DNA of 60,806 nt from NCBI GenBank assembly GCA_029884455.1, contig JAOUHU010000013.1, positions 1-60,806 of the forward strand, written 5' to 3'. Below are positions 44,932 through 54,752 of the stretch, one piece after another; positions within the stretch are counted from its first letter, which is position 1, and every line of letters begins with the position of its first letter. Below the pieces are notes generated by a model. It saw nothing but the letters and a program-made list of their open reading frames with translations. It did no database searches and was not told the origin of the DNA. A program made the position numbers and the translations under genes. Origin of the DNA: Gammaproteobacteria bacterium (GTDB lineage: Bacteria; Pseudomonadota; Gammaproteobacteria; Steroidobacterales; Woeseiaceae).

Positions 44932-44948
44932 CAGTTGCCGCAAGTTCC
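44920..44948 (-). promoter_or_regulatory. Sigma-E-like promoter overlapping the CIRCE element
   Basis: Minus strand: GGAACTT (44942-44948) then 17 bases then TCTAA (44920-44924). This resembles the extracytoplasmic sigma-E consensus GGAACTT/TCTGA or TCAAA, and E. coli rpoH is known to have a sigma-E promoter. The -10 lies within the CIRCE left arm and spacer, so HrcA would block it. Inferred from pattern. Confidence 0.45.
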
Positions 44949-45028
44949 CTCGTGCTCGTCAACAAAAGCTATTTAAAAACAATAGCTTAATAACAAACAA
45001 GTGGTCAGGATTATGGTTAATCGTCCGC

Positions 45029-45940
45029 CTAGCGAGGCTCGATCCGACGCATATGACGAGCTGCAGCAAACCACGATCCGATCAAGCCGAGCGCCATGCC
45101 TATGCCAATGACGGCCAGCGCCTCATTGAGCGACAGACTGGTAACGCTGACGCCGCTTTGATAAAGACCGGCGAGCCTGCTGACCGACGGCGCGAGTAAA
45201 TACAGCCCGTAGTAAACCAGACCGACTGCCATCAGGCCACCAAGAAGGCCATACCAGATCCCGGACCAGAGGAACGGTCGGCGGACGAACGCATTACTTG
45301 CGCCGATCAATTTCGTGACTTCGATTTCCTCGCGCCGATTCTGGATGTCGAGCCTGATGGTATTGCCGATGATTACGATGATCGCAACACCAAGCAAGGA
45401 ACCGCCGATAACAATTGCGCGACGCACAATGTCGAGAATTGCATGAAAGCGCTGCACCCACTCGGTATCGACCTGAACTATATCCGCCTCTGGCAGATTA
45501 CCCAGTTCCTCCTGCAGCAGGATTATCGACGCACTGGTACTCGCGGCACTCGGCCGAACGACCAGCGTGTGTGGCAGGGGATTTTCACTCAACTGATCAA
45601 GCGCCGCGCCGAAACCGGATTGAGCCCGGAACTCCGCGAGCGCCTCATTTGCTGTTATCAGCCGGACCGAGGCGACATCAGCGCGTTGCCCGATGAGTTG
45701 CGCGAGCTTGCCAGCGTCAGGCTCTGCGATATCACGACGCAAATAAACAGAAAAGTCGAGCGCATTCTCCCAGCCGGAACTTACGGACTGCGCAGCTCTG
45801 ACGACCAGGTTAAGCGAAGCCGGAATAGCCAGCGTTACTGCGATAACCAGGATAATCATCAAGCTTGCAAAAGGCTGTCGAACCAGGCGCACGAAGGAGC
45901 CGGCCGATGTGCCCGCATGACGCAATAACCAGTTAATCAT
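45029..45940 (-). CDS. ftsX: Cell division protein FtsX
   Basis: 303 aa. Four membrane segments with the large periplasmic loop after TM1 (DFSVYLRRDIAEPDAGKL, LRxDV-like start) and the C-terminal FtsX domain (IIVIIGNTIRLDIQNRREEIEVTKLIGASNAFVRRPFL). With FtsE it forms the type VII ABC complex that controls peptidoglycan amidases during septation. Overlaps ftsE by four bases. Confidence 0.95.
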   Translation of the reverse strand: MINWLLRHAGTSAGSFVRLVRQPFASLMIILVIAVTLAIPASLNLVVRAAQSVSSGWENALDFSVYLRRDIAEPDAGKLAQLIGQRADVASVRLITANEALAEFRAQSGFGAALDQLSENPLPHTLVVRPSAASTSASIILLQEELGNLPEADIVQVDTEWVQRFHAILDIVRRAIVIGGSLLGVAIIVIIGNTIRLDIQNRREEIEVTKLIGASNAFVRRPFLWSGIWYGLLGGLMAVGLVYYGLYLLAPSVSRLAGLYQSGVSVTSLSLNEALAVIGIGMALGLIGSWFAAARHMRRIEPR

Positions 45941-46617
45941 TCCCAGAGCTCCGGGTCTTCAACGGCTGGTGCAATCCTGCCGGCGTCGAGTTCAATGCGG
46001 CGACATCCAAGCTTGTCAATCAGCGCAATGTCGTGGCTGGCGATTAGTACCGTAACGCCAACTTCATTGAAGCGACGAAAGATACGCATCACCTCGAGTG
46101 AAAGATCGGGATCAAGGTTGCCGGTCGGTTCGTCGGCAATCAGGAGCTTCGGCCGCGACACAATGGCACGTGCAATACCAACTCGTTGCTGCTCTCCGGC
46201 CGACAAGGTTGCAGGATTGCGCTTCTCCTTTTGTAGCAAGCCGACTTGTTCGAGAGCAGGGCGCACACGACGTCCAGCCTCGCGATAGCCCATGCCTGCA
46301 ATGATCAATGGCAATGCCACATTATCGAACACGGGACGGTCGTACAGCAGCTTATGATCCTGAAATACCATGCCAATCTGGCGCCGGTACGCCGGTATTT
46401 TTCTGCGCTTCACGCGGCGCGTATTCTGGCCGTCAACGATGACCTGGCCGCTGGTTGGGCGCTCGATCAAAGCAATCAGCCGCAGCAATGTGCTCTTGCC
46501 CGCGCCGGAGTGGCCGGTAACGAACACCATCTCACCCTTGTCCACGGACAGGCTCAGTCGCGACAGGGCCTCGTGGCCGCCGGCAAATCGTTTTGTAACA
46601 TCTTCGAACCGGATCAT
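45937..46617 (-). CDS. ftsE: Cell division ATP-binding protein FtsE
   Basis: 226 aa. ABC ATPase: Walker A GHSGAGKSTLLR, Q-loop region IGMVFQDHKLL, signature LSAGEQQRVGIARA, Walker B LLIADEPTGNLD and switch His in IASHDIALI. Cytoplasmic partner of FtsX. Overlaps ftsY by four bases, giving a tight ftsY-ftsE-ftsX operon on minus. Confidence 0.96.
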   Translation of the reverse strand: MIRFEDVTKRFAGGHEALSRLSLSVDKGEMVFVTGHSGAGKSTLLRLIALIERPTSGQVIVDGQNTRRVKRRKIPAYRRQIGMVFQDHKLLYDRPVFDNVALPLIIAGMGYREAGRRVRPALEQVGLLQKEKRNPATLSAGEQQRVGIARAIVSRPKLLIADEPTGNLDPDLSLEVMRIFRRFNEVGVTVLIASHDIALIDKLGCRRIELDAGRIAPAVEDPELWE

Positions 46618-47585
46618 TGTGTTTCGTTGCGCGTCAACAATGCGTCGACAAATTCGTCGGCGTTGAATGCCTGCATGTCCTCGGCCGATTCGCCAATGCC
46701 TATGAAACGCACTGGCAGTTGCAAGCGATGCGCGATGGCCAGCAGGATGCCGCCCTTTGCGGTGCCGTCCAGCTTGGTGACCGTGATACCCGTGAGACCG
46801 AGTGCGGCATGAAACTTTTCCGCCTGGAGCAGCGCGTTCTGGCCCTGGCTTGCATCCAGCACCAGCATGATTTCGTGCGGCGCGCCGGCATCGAGCCTGG
46901 CGGCTACGCGTTTGATTTTGACCAGCTCATCCATCAGCCCCTGTTGATTCTGCAGGCGGCCTGCGGTGTCGGCGAGCAGCACATCGATATTGCGCGCCCG
47001 CGCTGCCTGGCAGGCATCAAAAATAACCGCGGCCGGGTCGGCACCTGCTTGCTGCGCGATGACCGGTACGGCGTTGCTTTCGCCCCAGGCCTGCAGCTGC
47101 TCGACCGCTGCCGCGCGAAACGTGTCGCCCGCGGCAAGCATCACCGACAAACCCTGGTCCTTGAAGCGCTTCGCCAGCTTGCCGATCGTAGTGGTCTTGC
47201 CGGCACCATTCACGCCGATCATCAGCACCACGAACGGACTGCCGGTTTTCCCGATCTGCAATGGTTTGGCGACGGGCTCCAGTATAGCCAGCAAGGCGCG
47301 GCGTAGGCCTCGCTGCAGAGCGGTCATGTCCTTGAGTTCCCTGCGCGCGAGGCTAGACCGCAGCTCGGTAATTATTGTCTCGGTAGTTTCGATGCCGACG
47401 TCGGCGGTTATAAGCAGCGCCTCAAGCTCATCGAGTACATCTGCATCGATCCCGCCGCCTGGCGCGAGATTCGCGAGGTCGTAGGTCAGCCAGCTGTCGC
47501 CCTTGTTCAATCGAGCACGCAAGCGCTTCAGGAAGCCACCTTCCGCGGCGGATTTGTCGCTGGCTTTTTCCCGGTTTGCAAACAT
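46614..47585 (-). CDS. ftsY: Signal recognition particle receptor FtsY
   Basis: 323 aa. NG domain GTPase: GVNGAGKTTTIGKLAKRF (G1), DTFRAAAVEQL, DTAGRLQNQQGLMDEL (G3), TKLDGTAKGG (G4) and the GIGESAEDMQAFNADEFVDALL end. The N-terminal acidic A region is very short here (MFANREKASDKSAAEGG). Docks ribosome-SRP complexes at the membrane. Divergent from rsmD, 61 bases apart. Confidence 0.96.
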   Translation of the reverse strand: MFANREKASDKSAAEGGFLKRLRARLNKGDSWLTYDLANLAPGGGIDADVLDELEALLITADVGIETTETIITELRSSLARRELKDMTALQRGLRRALLAILEPVAKPLQIGKTGSPFVVLMIGVNGAGKTTTIGKLAKRFKDQGLSVMLAAGDTFRAAAVEQLQAWGESNAVPVIAQQAGADPAAVIFDACQAARARNIDVLLADTAGRLQNQQGLMDELVKIKRVAARLDAGAPHEIMLVLDASQGQNALLQAEKFHAALGLTGITVTKLDGTAKGGILLAIAHRLQLPVRFIGIGESAEDMQAFNADEFVDALLTRNETQ

Positions 47586-47646
47586 CGATACTATTTCGCC
47601 TGTGGATGATGAATCGCCTACACTGACGCCGATAAGGAAATGTCAA

Positions 47647-48252
47647 TTGCCCAAGCGCAAGGTTGAAAAAAACTCCCGGCCCGGACGGCTGCGTATTGTA
47701 GCGGGAAACTGGCGTAGTCGTCTGTTGCAAATCGCTGCAGTGCCGGGCCTGCGACCGACGTCTGCGCGCATCCGCGAGACGTTGTTTAACTGGTTAGCGC
47801 CGCGAATCAATGGCTCGCGTTGTCTCGATCTATGTGCGGGTACGGGTGCACTGGGCATCGAGGCTCTGTCGCGCGGCGCCACGCATTGCGTGTTCGTTGA
47901 AAAATCGGTGCCAGCGGTTGCTACACTGCGCGCCAATATCGAAGCACTCAAGGCGAGCGGCACCAGTGTGTATGCAATGGATGCGCGGGACTATTTGCAG
48001 CAGCAAGGCGTCGAGCCGTTCGACATCGTATTCCTTGATCCGCCGTTTGCCGCCGGCATGCTGCCCGAGCTGTGCCGGCTGCTCGAGCACGGAACAATGC
48101 TTGCCGACAATGCGCGAGTTTATGTCGAAGAGGACCGGGCAGCGGCGGCCTGCGCCTATCCGGCGTCGTGGAAGGTGCTGAAAACCGCAAACGCGGGTAA
48201 GGTACGCTACTCGCTTGTCGATACAGGAACGAGAGCCGCGAGGACAAACTGA
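47647..48252 (+). CDS. rsmD: 16S rRNA (guanine-N2-)-methyltransferase RsmD
   Basis: 201 aa from TTG 47647, chosen because AAGGAA lies seven bases upstream; the longer open frame (47503) would run through the divergent ftsY start. Rossmann methyltransferase with RIVAGNWRSR, LCAGTGALGIEALSRGA (SAM site) and the DPPF catalytic motif. Methylates G966 of 16S rRNA. Its stop overlaps the coaD start (TGATG). Confidence 0.95.
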   Translation: MPKRKVEKNSRPGRLRIVAGNWRSRLLQIAAVPGLRPTSARIRETLFNWLAPRINGSRCLDLCAGTGALGIEALSRGATHCVFVEKSVPAVATLRANIEALKASGTSVYAMDARDYLQQQGVEPFDIVFLDPPFAAGMLPELCRLLEHGTMLADNARVYVEEDRAAAACAYPASWKVLKTANAGKVRYSLVDTGTRAARTN

Positions 48253-48740
48253 TGACCGTATCTGCCATGTACCCCGGAACCTTTGATCCGATCACACTCG
48301 GTCACGAAGACCTGGTGCGCCGCGCCGCTGGATTGTTTGATCGCGTTGTTGTCGCTATTGCTGAAAATCCGGGCAGCAAGGCGCCTATGTTCACGACTCA
48401 AGAGCGGGTTGCGATGGCAGCAAGCGCGCTTGCCGATCTGAAAAATGTAGATGTATGTGGTTACGCCGGTTTGACAGTCGATTTTGCGCGACAGCACGAT
48501 CTGCGCGTAATCATCCGCGGTCTTCGCGCTGTATCCGATTTCGAATACGAATTCCAGCTTGCGAATATGAATCGCCACCTGACGGAGGCGGTTGAAACGG
48601 CGTTCCTGACACCCACCGAGAAATACATGTTTATCTCGTCGAGCCTGGTCAAGGAAGTGGCGACACTTGGTGGTGATGTGCGTGAATTTGTCTCGCCGAA
48701 GGTAAAGTTGGCGTTGATGGAGCGTTGCGGCCGGGCCTAG
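48252..48740 (+). CDS. coaD: Phosphopantetheine adenylyltransferase
   Basis: 162 aa. Nucleotidyltransferase with PGTFDPITLGHEDLVRRA (HxGH), GLRAVSDFEYEFQLANMN and ISSSLVKEVATLGG. Makes dephospho-CoA from 4'-phosphopantetheine and ATP. Co-transcribed with rsmD and convergent with mutM (4-base overlap). Confidence 0.97.
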   Translation: MTVSAMYPGTFDPITLGHEDLVRRAAGLFDRVVVAIAENPGSKAPMFTTQERVAMAASALADLKNVDVCGYAGLTVDFARQHDLRVIIRGLRAVSDFEYEFQLANMNRHLTEAVETAFLTPTEKYMFISSSLVKEVATLGGDVREFVSPKVKLALMERCGRA

Positions 48741-49549
48741 TGCTGGCAATTCACGCAGTAATACGTTGAGCGCTGCCCCTGTACGACAACCGAGATCGCT
48801 CGACGGCACTTTGTGCACGGTTCCTGGTCACGGCCATAAACCAGCAACTCTCGTTGAAAGTAACCGGCTTTTCCGTCGCCACCGTAAAAATCCCGCAGCG
48901 TCGTCCCGCCCGCTTCAATTGCCTGTTGCAACACCTGCCGGATGACCTCGGCAAGGCGCACATAGCGTTGCATTGAAATTCTGCCCGCGAATCGGTGCGG
49001 GTTGATGCCGGCCAGAAACAACGCCTCGGATGCGTAGATATTGCCGACACCGACGACGATGCCGGCATTCATGATGAATTGTTTAATGCTCACGCGCCGG
49101 CCTCGCGAGCGTTGCCAGAGAAACTCACCGGAGAATTGGTCGCTCAGCGGTTCCGGCCCCAGTGAACGCAGCAGTTTGTGCTGCGCCGGGTCGCGGCACC
49201 AGTGCAGCGATCCGAATCGGCGCGGATCGCGATAACGCAATGTCTTGCCGGAATCGAGCCTGAAGTCGAAGTGCTCGTGCACCGTGGCGGGCGCGTCGTG
49301 ATCGACGATGTAGACACTGCCTGACATGCCGAGATGAATCATGGCGCTGCCGTTGGTCGTGTTGATCAGCAGGTATTTGGCACGCCGCGTTACCGAGACG
49401 ATCGTTTGCCCGGTGAGTTGCCGCGCGACCTCGGCACGCACTGGCCAGCGTAAGCGCGTGTCGCGCAGGATTATGCGGTCGATGCGCTGGTCGCGGAGGT
49501 ATGGCTCGATGCCGCGGCGGCTGGTTTCAACTTCAGGAAGTTCGGGCAT
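48737..49549 (-). CDS. mutM: Formamidopyrimidine-DNA glycosylase
   Basis: 270 aa. N-terminal catalytic PELPEVE (Pro1, Glu2), HLGMSG, DPRRFGSL, SIKQFIMNAGIVVGVGNIYASEALF with the helix-two-turn-helix, and a C-terminal zinc finger CTKC...CVNC. Removes oxidised purines such as 8-oxoguanine and nicks the abasic site. Confidence 0.97.
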   Translation of the reverse strand: MPELPEVETSRRGIEPYLRDQRIDRIILRDTRLRWPVRAEVARQLTGQTIVSVTRRAKYLLINTTNGSAMIHLGMSGSVYIVDHDAPATVHEHFDFRLDSGKTLRYRDPRRFGSLHWCRDPAQHKLLRSLGPEPLSDQFSGEFLWQRSRGRRVSIKQFIMNAGIVVGVGNIYASEALFLAGINPHRFAGRISMQRYVRLAEVIRQVLQQAIEAGGTTLRDFYGGDGKAGYFQRELLVYGRDQEPCTKCRRAISVVVQGQRSTYYCVNCQH

Positions 49550-49561
49550 ACCGTATGCTAC

Positions 49562-49587
49562 AAAAAAGCCCGCTTAAAGCGGGCTTT
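49562..49587 (-). terminator. Rho-independent terminator after rpmG
   Basis: On minus, AAAGCCCGC and GCGGGCTTT form a GC-rich hairpin with a short loop, followed by six Ts. It lies 27 bases after the rpmG stop and just before mutM on the same strand, so it separates the ribosomal operon from mutM. Confidence 0.9.
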
Positions 49588-49613
49588 GTTTTGTTCTCCG
49601 GCGTCAGATCGTG

Positions 49614-49781
49614 TTACTTGATCTTCGCTTCCTTGTACGCGACGTGCTTGCGAATCGTCGGATCGTACTTCTTGGTCTCCATCTTTTCCGGATGCAGTTT
49701 CTTGTTCTTTGCGGTCGTGTAGAAGTGTCCGGTACCGGCACTCGAGACGAGGCGGATTTTTTCGCGGTTACTCTTTGCCAT
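49614..49781 (-). CDS. rpmG: 50S ribosomal protein L33
   Basis: 55 aa: starts [20 protein letters not shown], continues [20 protein letters not shown] and ends in a lysine-rich tail; full length. This is the zinc-free (C-minus) form, as no CxxC pairs are present. It lies 16 bases after rpmB in the usual rpmB-rpmG order. Confidence 0.97.
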   Translation of the reverse strand: MAKSNREKIRLVSSAGTGHFYTTAKNKKLHPEKMETKKYDPTIRKHVAYKEAKIK

Positions 49782-49797
49782 CGGTTAGTCCTCCGTC

Positions 49798-50034
49798 CTA
49801 GACGTGCTGACCCTGCGCGCGCAGTTCGGCAACGATCTTCTCGATTCCATGCTTGTCTATGGTACGCATGGCCTTGTGCGAAACGCGCAGGCGCACCCAG
49901 CGCTTTTCATCTTCGAGCCAAAAACGCTTGCTTTGCAGGTTCGGCAGGAACCGGCGGCGCGTCTTGTTGTGGGCGTGAGAAACGTTGTTTCCGCTTTGCG
50001 GGCGCTTCCCGGTAACCTGGCATACTCTGGACAT
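49798..50034 (-). CDS. rpmB: 50S ribosomal protein L28
   Basis: 78 aa from ATG 50034 ([20 protein letters not shown]...). Full-length L28 with [12 protein letters not shown] and [13 protein letters not shown]. The longer open frame to 50124 lacks family residues. First gene of the rpmB-rpmG operon. Confidence 0.97.
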   Translation of the reverse strand: MSRVCQVTGKRPQSGNNVSHAHNKTRRRFLPNLQSKRFWLEDEKRWVRLRVSHKAMRTIDKHGIEKIVAELRAQGQHV

Positions 50035-50145
50035 TTCTTGTAAGTCTCTGTTTTTACAGTAAAGTTGCCCGCAGTGGGCGGGCGAAGAGCGGAACTTTAT
50101 ACCAGCCCGACCGAAGCAATACAAGGGCCTGGCGCTCGGGTGACA

Positions 50146-50182
50146 GGGGTCAGAGCCCTTTCTGCGAAAGGGCTCTGACCCC
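50146..50182. repeat. REP-like palindrome, copy 1
   Basis: Perfect 17-bp inverted repeat (GGGGTCAGAGCCCTTTC, 3-base loop TGC, then its complement). Shares the GGGGTCAGAGCC core with the copy at 56332-56409. It is two bases from the radC stop. Such dispersed palindromes are typically moved by Y1-type REP transposases, none of which is in this window. Confidence 0.8.
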
Positions 50183-50184
50183 GA

Positions 50185-50769
50185 TCAAAGCAATCCGCGG
50201 CTCGCCAGCGAGGTGGTTTCGGTACTGCCAATTATCAAATGGTCGAGGAGCCGGATATCGACCAGCTCAAGGGCGGACTTCAGGCGCCGAGTAATGCGTT
50301 CGTCGGCCTGGCTGGGCTCGGCAACACCAGAGGGATGATTGTGAGCGAAAATGACGGCCGCCGCATTGATCGCCAGGGCTTCCTTGACGACCTCGCGAGG
50401 ATAAACGCTGGTGCCATCAATCGTACCCCGAAACAGTTCGTCGAAGCGCAGCACCCGGTGCCGGTTGTCGAGGTACAGGCAGCAGAACATCTCGTGGCCG
50501 AGGTGACGAATTTTCGCATGCAGAAAGGCTTCCGTATCGGCCGGGCTTTGAATCGCGGTACCGACGGGCAATGACGCCGCAAAGTAACAGCGCGCGACTT
50601 CGGGCAGGCTGCGCAGCAGCCTGCAGCGCGATCGACCAACGCCATGCTCGGCCGACAGCGTTACCGGGTCGGCGTCCAATACCTGCCGCAAGTTGCCAAA
50701 CCGGCGCAGCAAGCGGGCGGCGAGACCCGCATCGCCAAGCACGGCGGCAAGCAGTTCAGTGTCTGTCAT
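50185..50769 (-). CDS. radC: RadC-family JAB domain protein, short
   Basis: 194 aa from ATG 50769 (a TTG at 50787 is possible). C-terminal JAMM metalloprotease-like domain intact: Glu in FRGTIDGTSVYPREVVKEAL, then AHNHPSG and S-x2-D (EPSQAD). The N-terminal segment typical of RadC (about 20-25 residues before DAELLAILL) is missing. Role still unclear in the family. Divergent from coaBC. Confidence 0.9.
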   Translation of the reverse strand: MTDTELLAAVLGDAGLAARLLRRFGNLRQVLDADPVTLSAEHGVGRSRCRLLRSLPEVARCYFAASLPVGTAIQSPADTEAFLHAKIRHLGHEMFCCLYLDNRHRVLRFDELFRGTIDGTSVYPREVVKEALAINAAAVIFAHNHPSGVAEPSQADERITRRLKSALELVDIRLLDHLIIGSTETTSLASRGLL

Positions 50770-50849
50770 CGCGCCTATTCTTCGCAATGCCGGTGACCAG
50801 GCAAGCCGTCAATCAGGCCTTCATCACGGGATTCGGTTAAGCTCTGTGC

Positions 50850-52040
50850 ATGAATGTCCTGCTTGGCATCAGTGGTGGTATCGCGGCGTACAAGACGCCG
50901 GAACTGGTACGGCGGCTGCGCGAACGCGGCGCCGAGGTACAAATCGTCATGACCAGTTCCGCGGAGGAATTTGTCACCGAGACTGCCTTGCAGGCCGTTT
51001 CGGGGCGGCCAATTCGCTCCAATCTCTGGGACAAGGAAGCCGAAGCTGCGATGAGCCACATCGAGCTCGCGCGCTGGGCTGACGTGTTGTTGATCGCCCC
51101 GGCAACCGCTGAGATCATGGCACGACTCGCATCCGGTGCCGCGTCCGACTTGCTTACCACGATCTGCCTCGCGACCAGGGCGCCGATCGCGATTGCGCCG
51201 GCAATGAATCACGTCATGTGGGCCAACCCGGCAGTACAGAAGAATCGTGAAACGCTGGCAGAGCGCGGCATCCACATTCTGGGACCTGACTCAGGCTCGC
51301 AGGCCTGCGGCGAGACCGGTGAAGGCCGTATGCTTGATCCCGATGAGATCGCTGCGATTGTCAGTGGTCTGCAGGTTGACGCAGGTGCTACGGCACTACT
51401 CGCCTGCAAAACCGTGCTGATAACGGCCGGGCCGACACGAGAACCGATTGATCCTGTTCGTTTCATCACGAATCGCAGCTCCGGCAAGATGGGCTACGCT
51501 ATTGCCGCCGCAGCGCAACAACAGGGTGCGCAGGTGGTCCTGATAAGCGGTCCGGTCGCCATAACGGCGCCGCGAGGCGTGATCGTGCACGAGGTGCAGA
51601 CTGCCCAGGAGATGTACGACACGACGCATGTACATATTCGCAATGCTGATATTTTCATTGCGACGGCTGCAGTCGCCGACTATCGCCCGGTCGCTGTCGC
51701 GGCACACAAGATCAAGAAAAACGAGCAATCGATGAGTATTGAGCTGGTGCGCACACCGGACATCCTGACTTCAGTGGCAGCACTCGAATCCGGACCATTC
51801 ACAGTCGGTTTCGCGGCAGAAACGGAAAACCTGCGCGAGTATGCGCTGGGAAAGCTGCGACGTAAGAATCTCGACATGATTGTTGCGAACCTGGTTGGAG
51901 CCGGCTGTGGTTTCGACAGGGATGACAACGCAGTAGAGGTGTTCTGGCAGGGTGGTGAGCAGGCGTTCGCGACCGACAGCAAAGTCGAGCTCGCCAGGCG
52001 TATCGTCAAACTGGTCGCAGAGCGCTGCGCAATCACGTAA
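50850..52040 (+). CDS. coaBC: Bifunctional phosphopantothenoylcysteine decarboxylase/phosphopantothenate-cysteine ligase
   Basis: 396 aa. N-terminal flavodoxin-like CoaC ([25 protein letters not shown] with catalytic His, [19 protein letters not shown] with catalytic Cys) and C-terminal CoaB ([41 protein letters not shown] lysine). Two steps of coenzyme A synthesis in one protein. Followed by dut after 13 bases. Confidence 0.97.
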   Translation: MNVLLGISGGIAAYKTPELVRRLRERGAEVQIVMTSSAEEFVTETALQAVSGRPIRSNLWDKEAEAAMSHIELARWADVLLIAPATAEIMARLASGAASDLLTTICLATRAPIAIAPAMNHVMWANPAVQKNRETLAERGIHILGPDSGSQACGETGEGRMLDPDEIAAIVSGLQVDAGATALLACKTVLITAGPTREPIDPVRFITNRSSGKMGYAIAAAAQQQGAQVVLISGPVAITAPRGVIVHEVQTAQEMYDTTHVHIRNADIFIATAAVADYRPVAVAAHKIKKNEQSMSIELVRTPDILTSVAALESGPFTVGFAAETENLREYALGKLRRKNLDMIVANLVGAGCGFDRDDNAVEVFWQGGEQAFATDSKVELARRIVKLVAERCAIT

Positions 52041-52053
52041 AGTGCGGCGGCTC

Positions 52054-52509
52054 ATGCGATCAATAGAATTGAAAATACTCGATCCGCGCGTTGGCGCTTC
52101 GATTCCATTGCCACACTATGCGACGGAAGGCTCCGCCGGGCTCGATATGCGTGCCTGTATTGATGCAGCGATTACGGTAGCGCCCGATGAGACAACGTTG
52201 ATTCCAACCGGTCTCGCCATACATATTGGCGATGCATCGCTGGCGGCGGTGCTGTTGCCAAGGTCCGGCCTGGGGCACAAGCATGGACTGGTGCTGGGCA
52301 ACCTGACTGGCCTGATCGACTCCGACTACCAAGGACAGGTATTTATTTCCTGCTGGAACCGCGGCCGGACAAGTTATGTGATTGAGCCGGGCGAACGCAT
52401 CGCGCAGATGGTTTTTGTGCCGGTTGAACAGGTGACGTTCGCAGTGGTTGAGGAATTCAACAACAGCAAGCGAGGCTCAGGCGGGTTCGGTCACTCTGGT
52501 ACCGCCTGA
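52054..52509 (+). CDS. dut: dUTP diphosphatase
   Basis: 151 aa from ATG 52054. All five motifs: [35 protein letters not shown] and GSGGFGHSG. Hydrolyses dUTP to dUMP. Downstream of coaBC as in most gammaproteobacteria; its end overlaps the convergent DUF4124 gene by 19 bases. Confidence 0.97.
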   Translation: MRSIELKILDPRVGASIPLPHYATEGSAGLDMRACIDAAITVAPDETTLIPTGLAIHIGDASLAAVLLPRSGLGHKHGLVLGNLTGLIDSDYQGQVFISCWNRGRTSYVIEPGERIAQMVFVPVEQVTFAVVEEFNNSKRGSGGFGHSGTA

Positions 52510-53138
52510 GCGGTTGTGATGGGCAGACCCTTGAGACTCTTGAAGCGATTGATGTCGCCGTCGAAGCGCTCCATGATCTCGCGTTCGTCGCTCCGATACT
52601 TCTCCAGGTTCTTTTGATGGCGGACAATCGTCGCCTCGGTCTCCTGGATTTCCCTGATCAGCAGAGGATCGATCATTTCGGCGCCTGGATCGGAGCTGTA
52701 GGGACGGAAACGTGCAGATTCTTCTTTCAGTTGCGCCAGTCGCCGGTCGAGATTACGCAGGTACAACTCGGTCACGCGCGCCTGGGCCTGGAATAGTTCG
52801 ATACGACGATCGCGGTGCATCTCAATTTCGTCAACAGTCTGGTAGGTCGCCAGCAGCGCGCGGTCCGCGCGGTTCTGCAATTCCTTCTGCAGCGTTAACT
52901 CCTTGGCAACGCGCTCGGCCTCGATTTCCGCAGCGGTTTTTTTGCCGCGAATCTGATTAATTGTAACGCCGTGCTCGTTGATTACGTTCTTTGGTTTGTC
53001 TGCGTACTCGGGAGGAATCGAGTCGCCGTAATGCACCACGCCATCATCGTCGATCCAGGAATATGCTGGCCGCTGCTGTGCCGCCGCACCCAGCGGCAGC
53101 AGAAAAAGTACAGCCAAAGCAGCGGGTACTATTCGCAT
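52491..53138 (-). CDS. Exported DUF4124 coiled-coil protein
   Basis: 215 aa from ATG 53138. Signal peptide ([21 protein letters not shown]), DUF4124 segment ([19 protein letters not shown]) and a long charged helical part (about 60-195) likely to form a coiled coil. Envelope protein of unknown role, common in gammaproteobacteria. Confidence 0.85.
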   Translation of the reverse strand: MRIVPAALAVLFLLPLGAAAQQRPAYSWIDDDGVVHYGDSIPPEYADKPKNVINEHGVTINQIRGKKTAAEIEAERVAKELTLQKELQNRADRALLATYQTVDEIEMHRDRRIELFQAQARVTELYLRNLDRRLAQLKEESARFRPYSSDPGAEMIDPLLIREIQETEATIVRHQKNLEKYRSDEREIMERFDGDINRFKSLKGLPITTAQAVPE

Positions 53139-53255
53139 ATCAAAACTATGCCACGGATGGCCGCTCCAAAAACGGGACTGGTTCGCGAAATGGCAGCATA
53201 GGTTGCTCATGGCGGCCTGTAAACCCGGTACCAAAATCACAATATAAACAAGAAG

Positions 53256-53903
53256 TTACGCTATGGCCCCGTATTTTCGGCGATATTCCAGAATGGGCTC
53301 CAAGAACGCCTCATAATTGTTTGATTCTTCAAGAGTAACAATCAGGTCGTCAAGCCCTATGATGCTGATGATCGGGATCCCAAGCGCCTGCTTCAGCTCC
53401 TGCACGGCTGACGCCGGGCCCTGGCCGCGCTCCTGCCGATCCAGCGAAATTGCAAGGCCGGCCACTTCAGCTCCCGCTGCAGAGATAATCTGGTAGGCAT
53501 CGCGGACCGCAGTGCCGGCGGTAATCACATCGTCAACGATGAGCACGCGGCCCTCCAGCGGCGGGCCGACAATACTGCCGCCTTCACCGTGCGCTTTGGC
53601 CTCCTTACGGTTGTAGCAATACGGCACGTCGATGTCGTGATGCTCGGCCAGCGACGCGGCCGCAAGAGCGGCAATCGGGATGCCCTTGTAGGCGGGGCCG
53701 AAGATCATGTCGAATTTCAACTTCGATGCGGCGATCGCGGTGGCATAGTAGCGGCCGAGCCGCGCTGCCGCATAGCCGGTATTGAAAAGCCCGGCATTAA
53801 AAAAATACGGGCTCACCCGGCCGGACTTCAGGGTGAACTCACCAAATCGAAGTACGCCAAGTTCGATCGCCAGGTTTATGAATTCTTTCTTATACGCTTG
53901 CAT
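53256..53903 (-). CDS. pyrE: Orotate phosphoribosyltransferase
   Basis: 215 aa from ATG 53903; the open frame to 54194 crosses the divergent exonuclease gene. Type I PRTase with [38 protein letters not shown] flexible loop and the PRPP loop [13 protein letters not shown]. Makes OMP in pyrimidine synthesis. Confidence 0.97.
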   Translation of the reverse strand: MQAYKKEFINLAIELGVLRFGEFTLKSGRVSPYFFNAGLFNTGYAAARLGRYYATAIAASKLKFDMIFGPAYKGIPIAALAAASLAEHHDIDVPYCYNRKEAKAHGEGGSIVGPPLEGRVLIVDDVITAGTAVRDAYQIISAAGAEVAGLAISLDRQERGQGPASAVQELKQALGIPIISIIGLDDLIVTLEESNNYEAFLEPILEYRRKYGAIA

Positions 53904-53969
53904 GCTTCGGTATGATGGCCGCGGTTTGGATCGCAGCGAATTATGACATATGGCCAGCGGAGACGCAGA

Positions 53970-54752
53970 TTGTTTCGAGTCATCACATTGAACGCGAATG
54001 GTATTCGTTCTGCCGCCCGCAAGGGATTCTTCGCATGGATGCGAGGACAGGACGCGGATGTCGTCTGCATCCAGGAGACCAAGGCGCAGTTGCAGCAACT
54101 TGGTGACGATTGTTTCTCGCCAGCGGGCTATCACTGCTACTACGAGGACGCCGTCAAGAAAGGTTACAGCGGTGTTGCTATTTATACGCGGCACAAACCG
54201 GACAAGATCACTCGTGGTTATGGCGATGCAGAGTTCGACAGCGAGGGTCGTTATCTCGAAGTGCAGCTTGGTGGTCTCGCGATTGCGTCTGTTTACCTGC
54301 CGTCTGGATCATCAAGCGACGAACGCCAACAAGCCAAATTTCGTTGCCTTGAATCGTTTACAGAACACCTGCACAAACTGCGCCGTCGTCGCTCCGATGT
54401 GATTCTCTGTGGCGACTGGAATATCGCGCACCGGGAAATTGATCTGAAGAACTGGAAAGCAAATCAAAAGAACTCGGGTTTCACGCCCGAGGAACGCGCC
54501 TGGATGGACCAGGTTTTTGGCGAATTTCACTGGGTCGATGCATTTCGCATAGTGCAGCCAGCGGCCGAGCAGTACACATGGTGGTCAAATCGCGGCCGCG
54601 CCTGGGACAACAACGTCGGATGGCGCATCGACTACCAGGTCGTCAGCGAAGGCCTGCGGGACCGCGTGCTCGCCGCAGACATCTACACGAAAACGCGATT
54701 TTCCGATCACGCCCCGCTGATCATGGATTACGATTGGTCGCATAGTGGCTGA
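53970..54752 (+). CDS. xth: Exodeoxyribonuclease III family AP endonuclease
   Basis: 260 aa from TTG 53970, preferred because GGAG lies seven bases upstream and the family begins right at (M)[16 protein letters not shown] 53943 is an alternative. Endonuclease/exonuclease/phosphatase fold: IQETK (Glu), [15 protein letters not shown] and [11 protein letters not shown]. Repairs abasic sites. Divergent from pyrE, 66 bases apart, the usual arrangement. Confidence 0.95.
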   Translation: MFRVITLNANGIRSAARKGFFAWMRGQDADVVCIQETKAQLQQLGDDCFSPAGYHCYYEDAVKKGYSGVAIYTRHKPDKITRGYGDAEFDSEGRYLEVQLGGLAIASVYLPSGSSSDERQQAKFRCLESFTEHLHKLRRRRSDVILCGDWNIAHREIDLKNWKANQKNSGFTPEERAWMDQVFGEFHWVDAFRIVQPAAEQYTWWSNRGRAWDNNVGWRIDYQVVSEGLRDRVLAADIYTKTRFSDHAPLIMDYDWSHSG

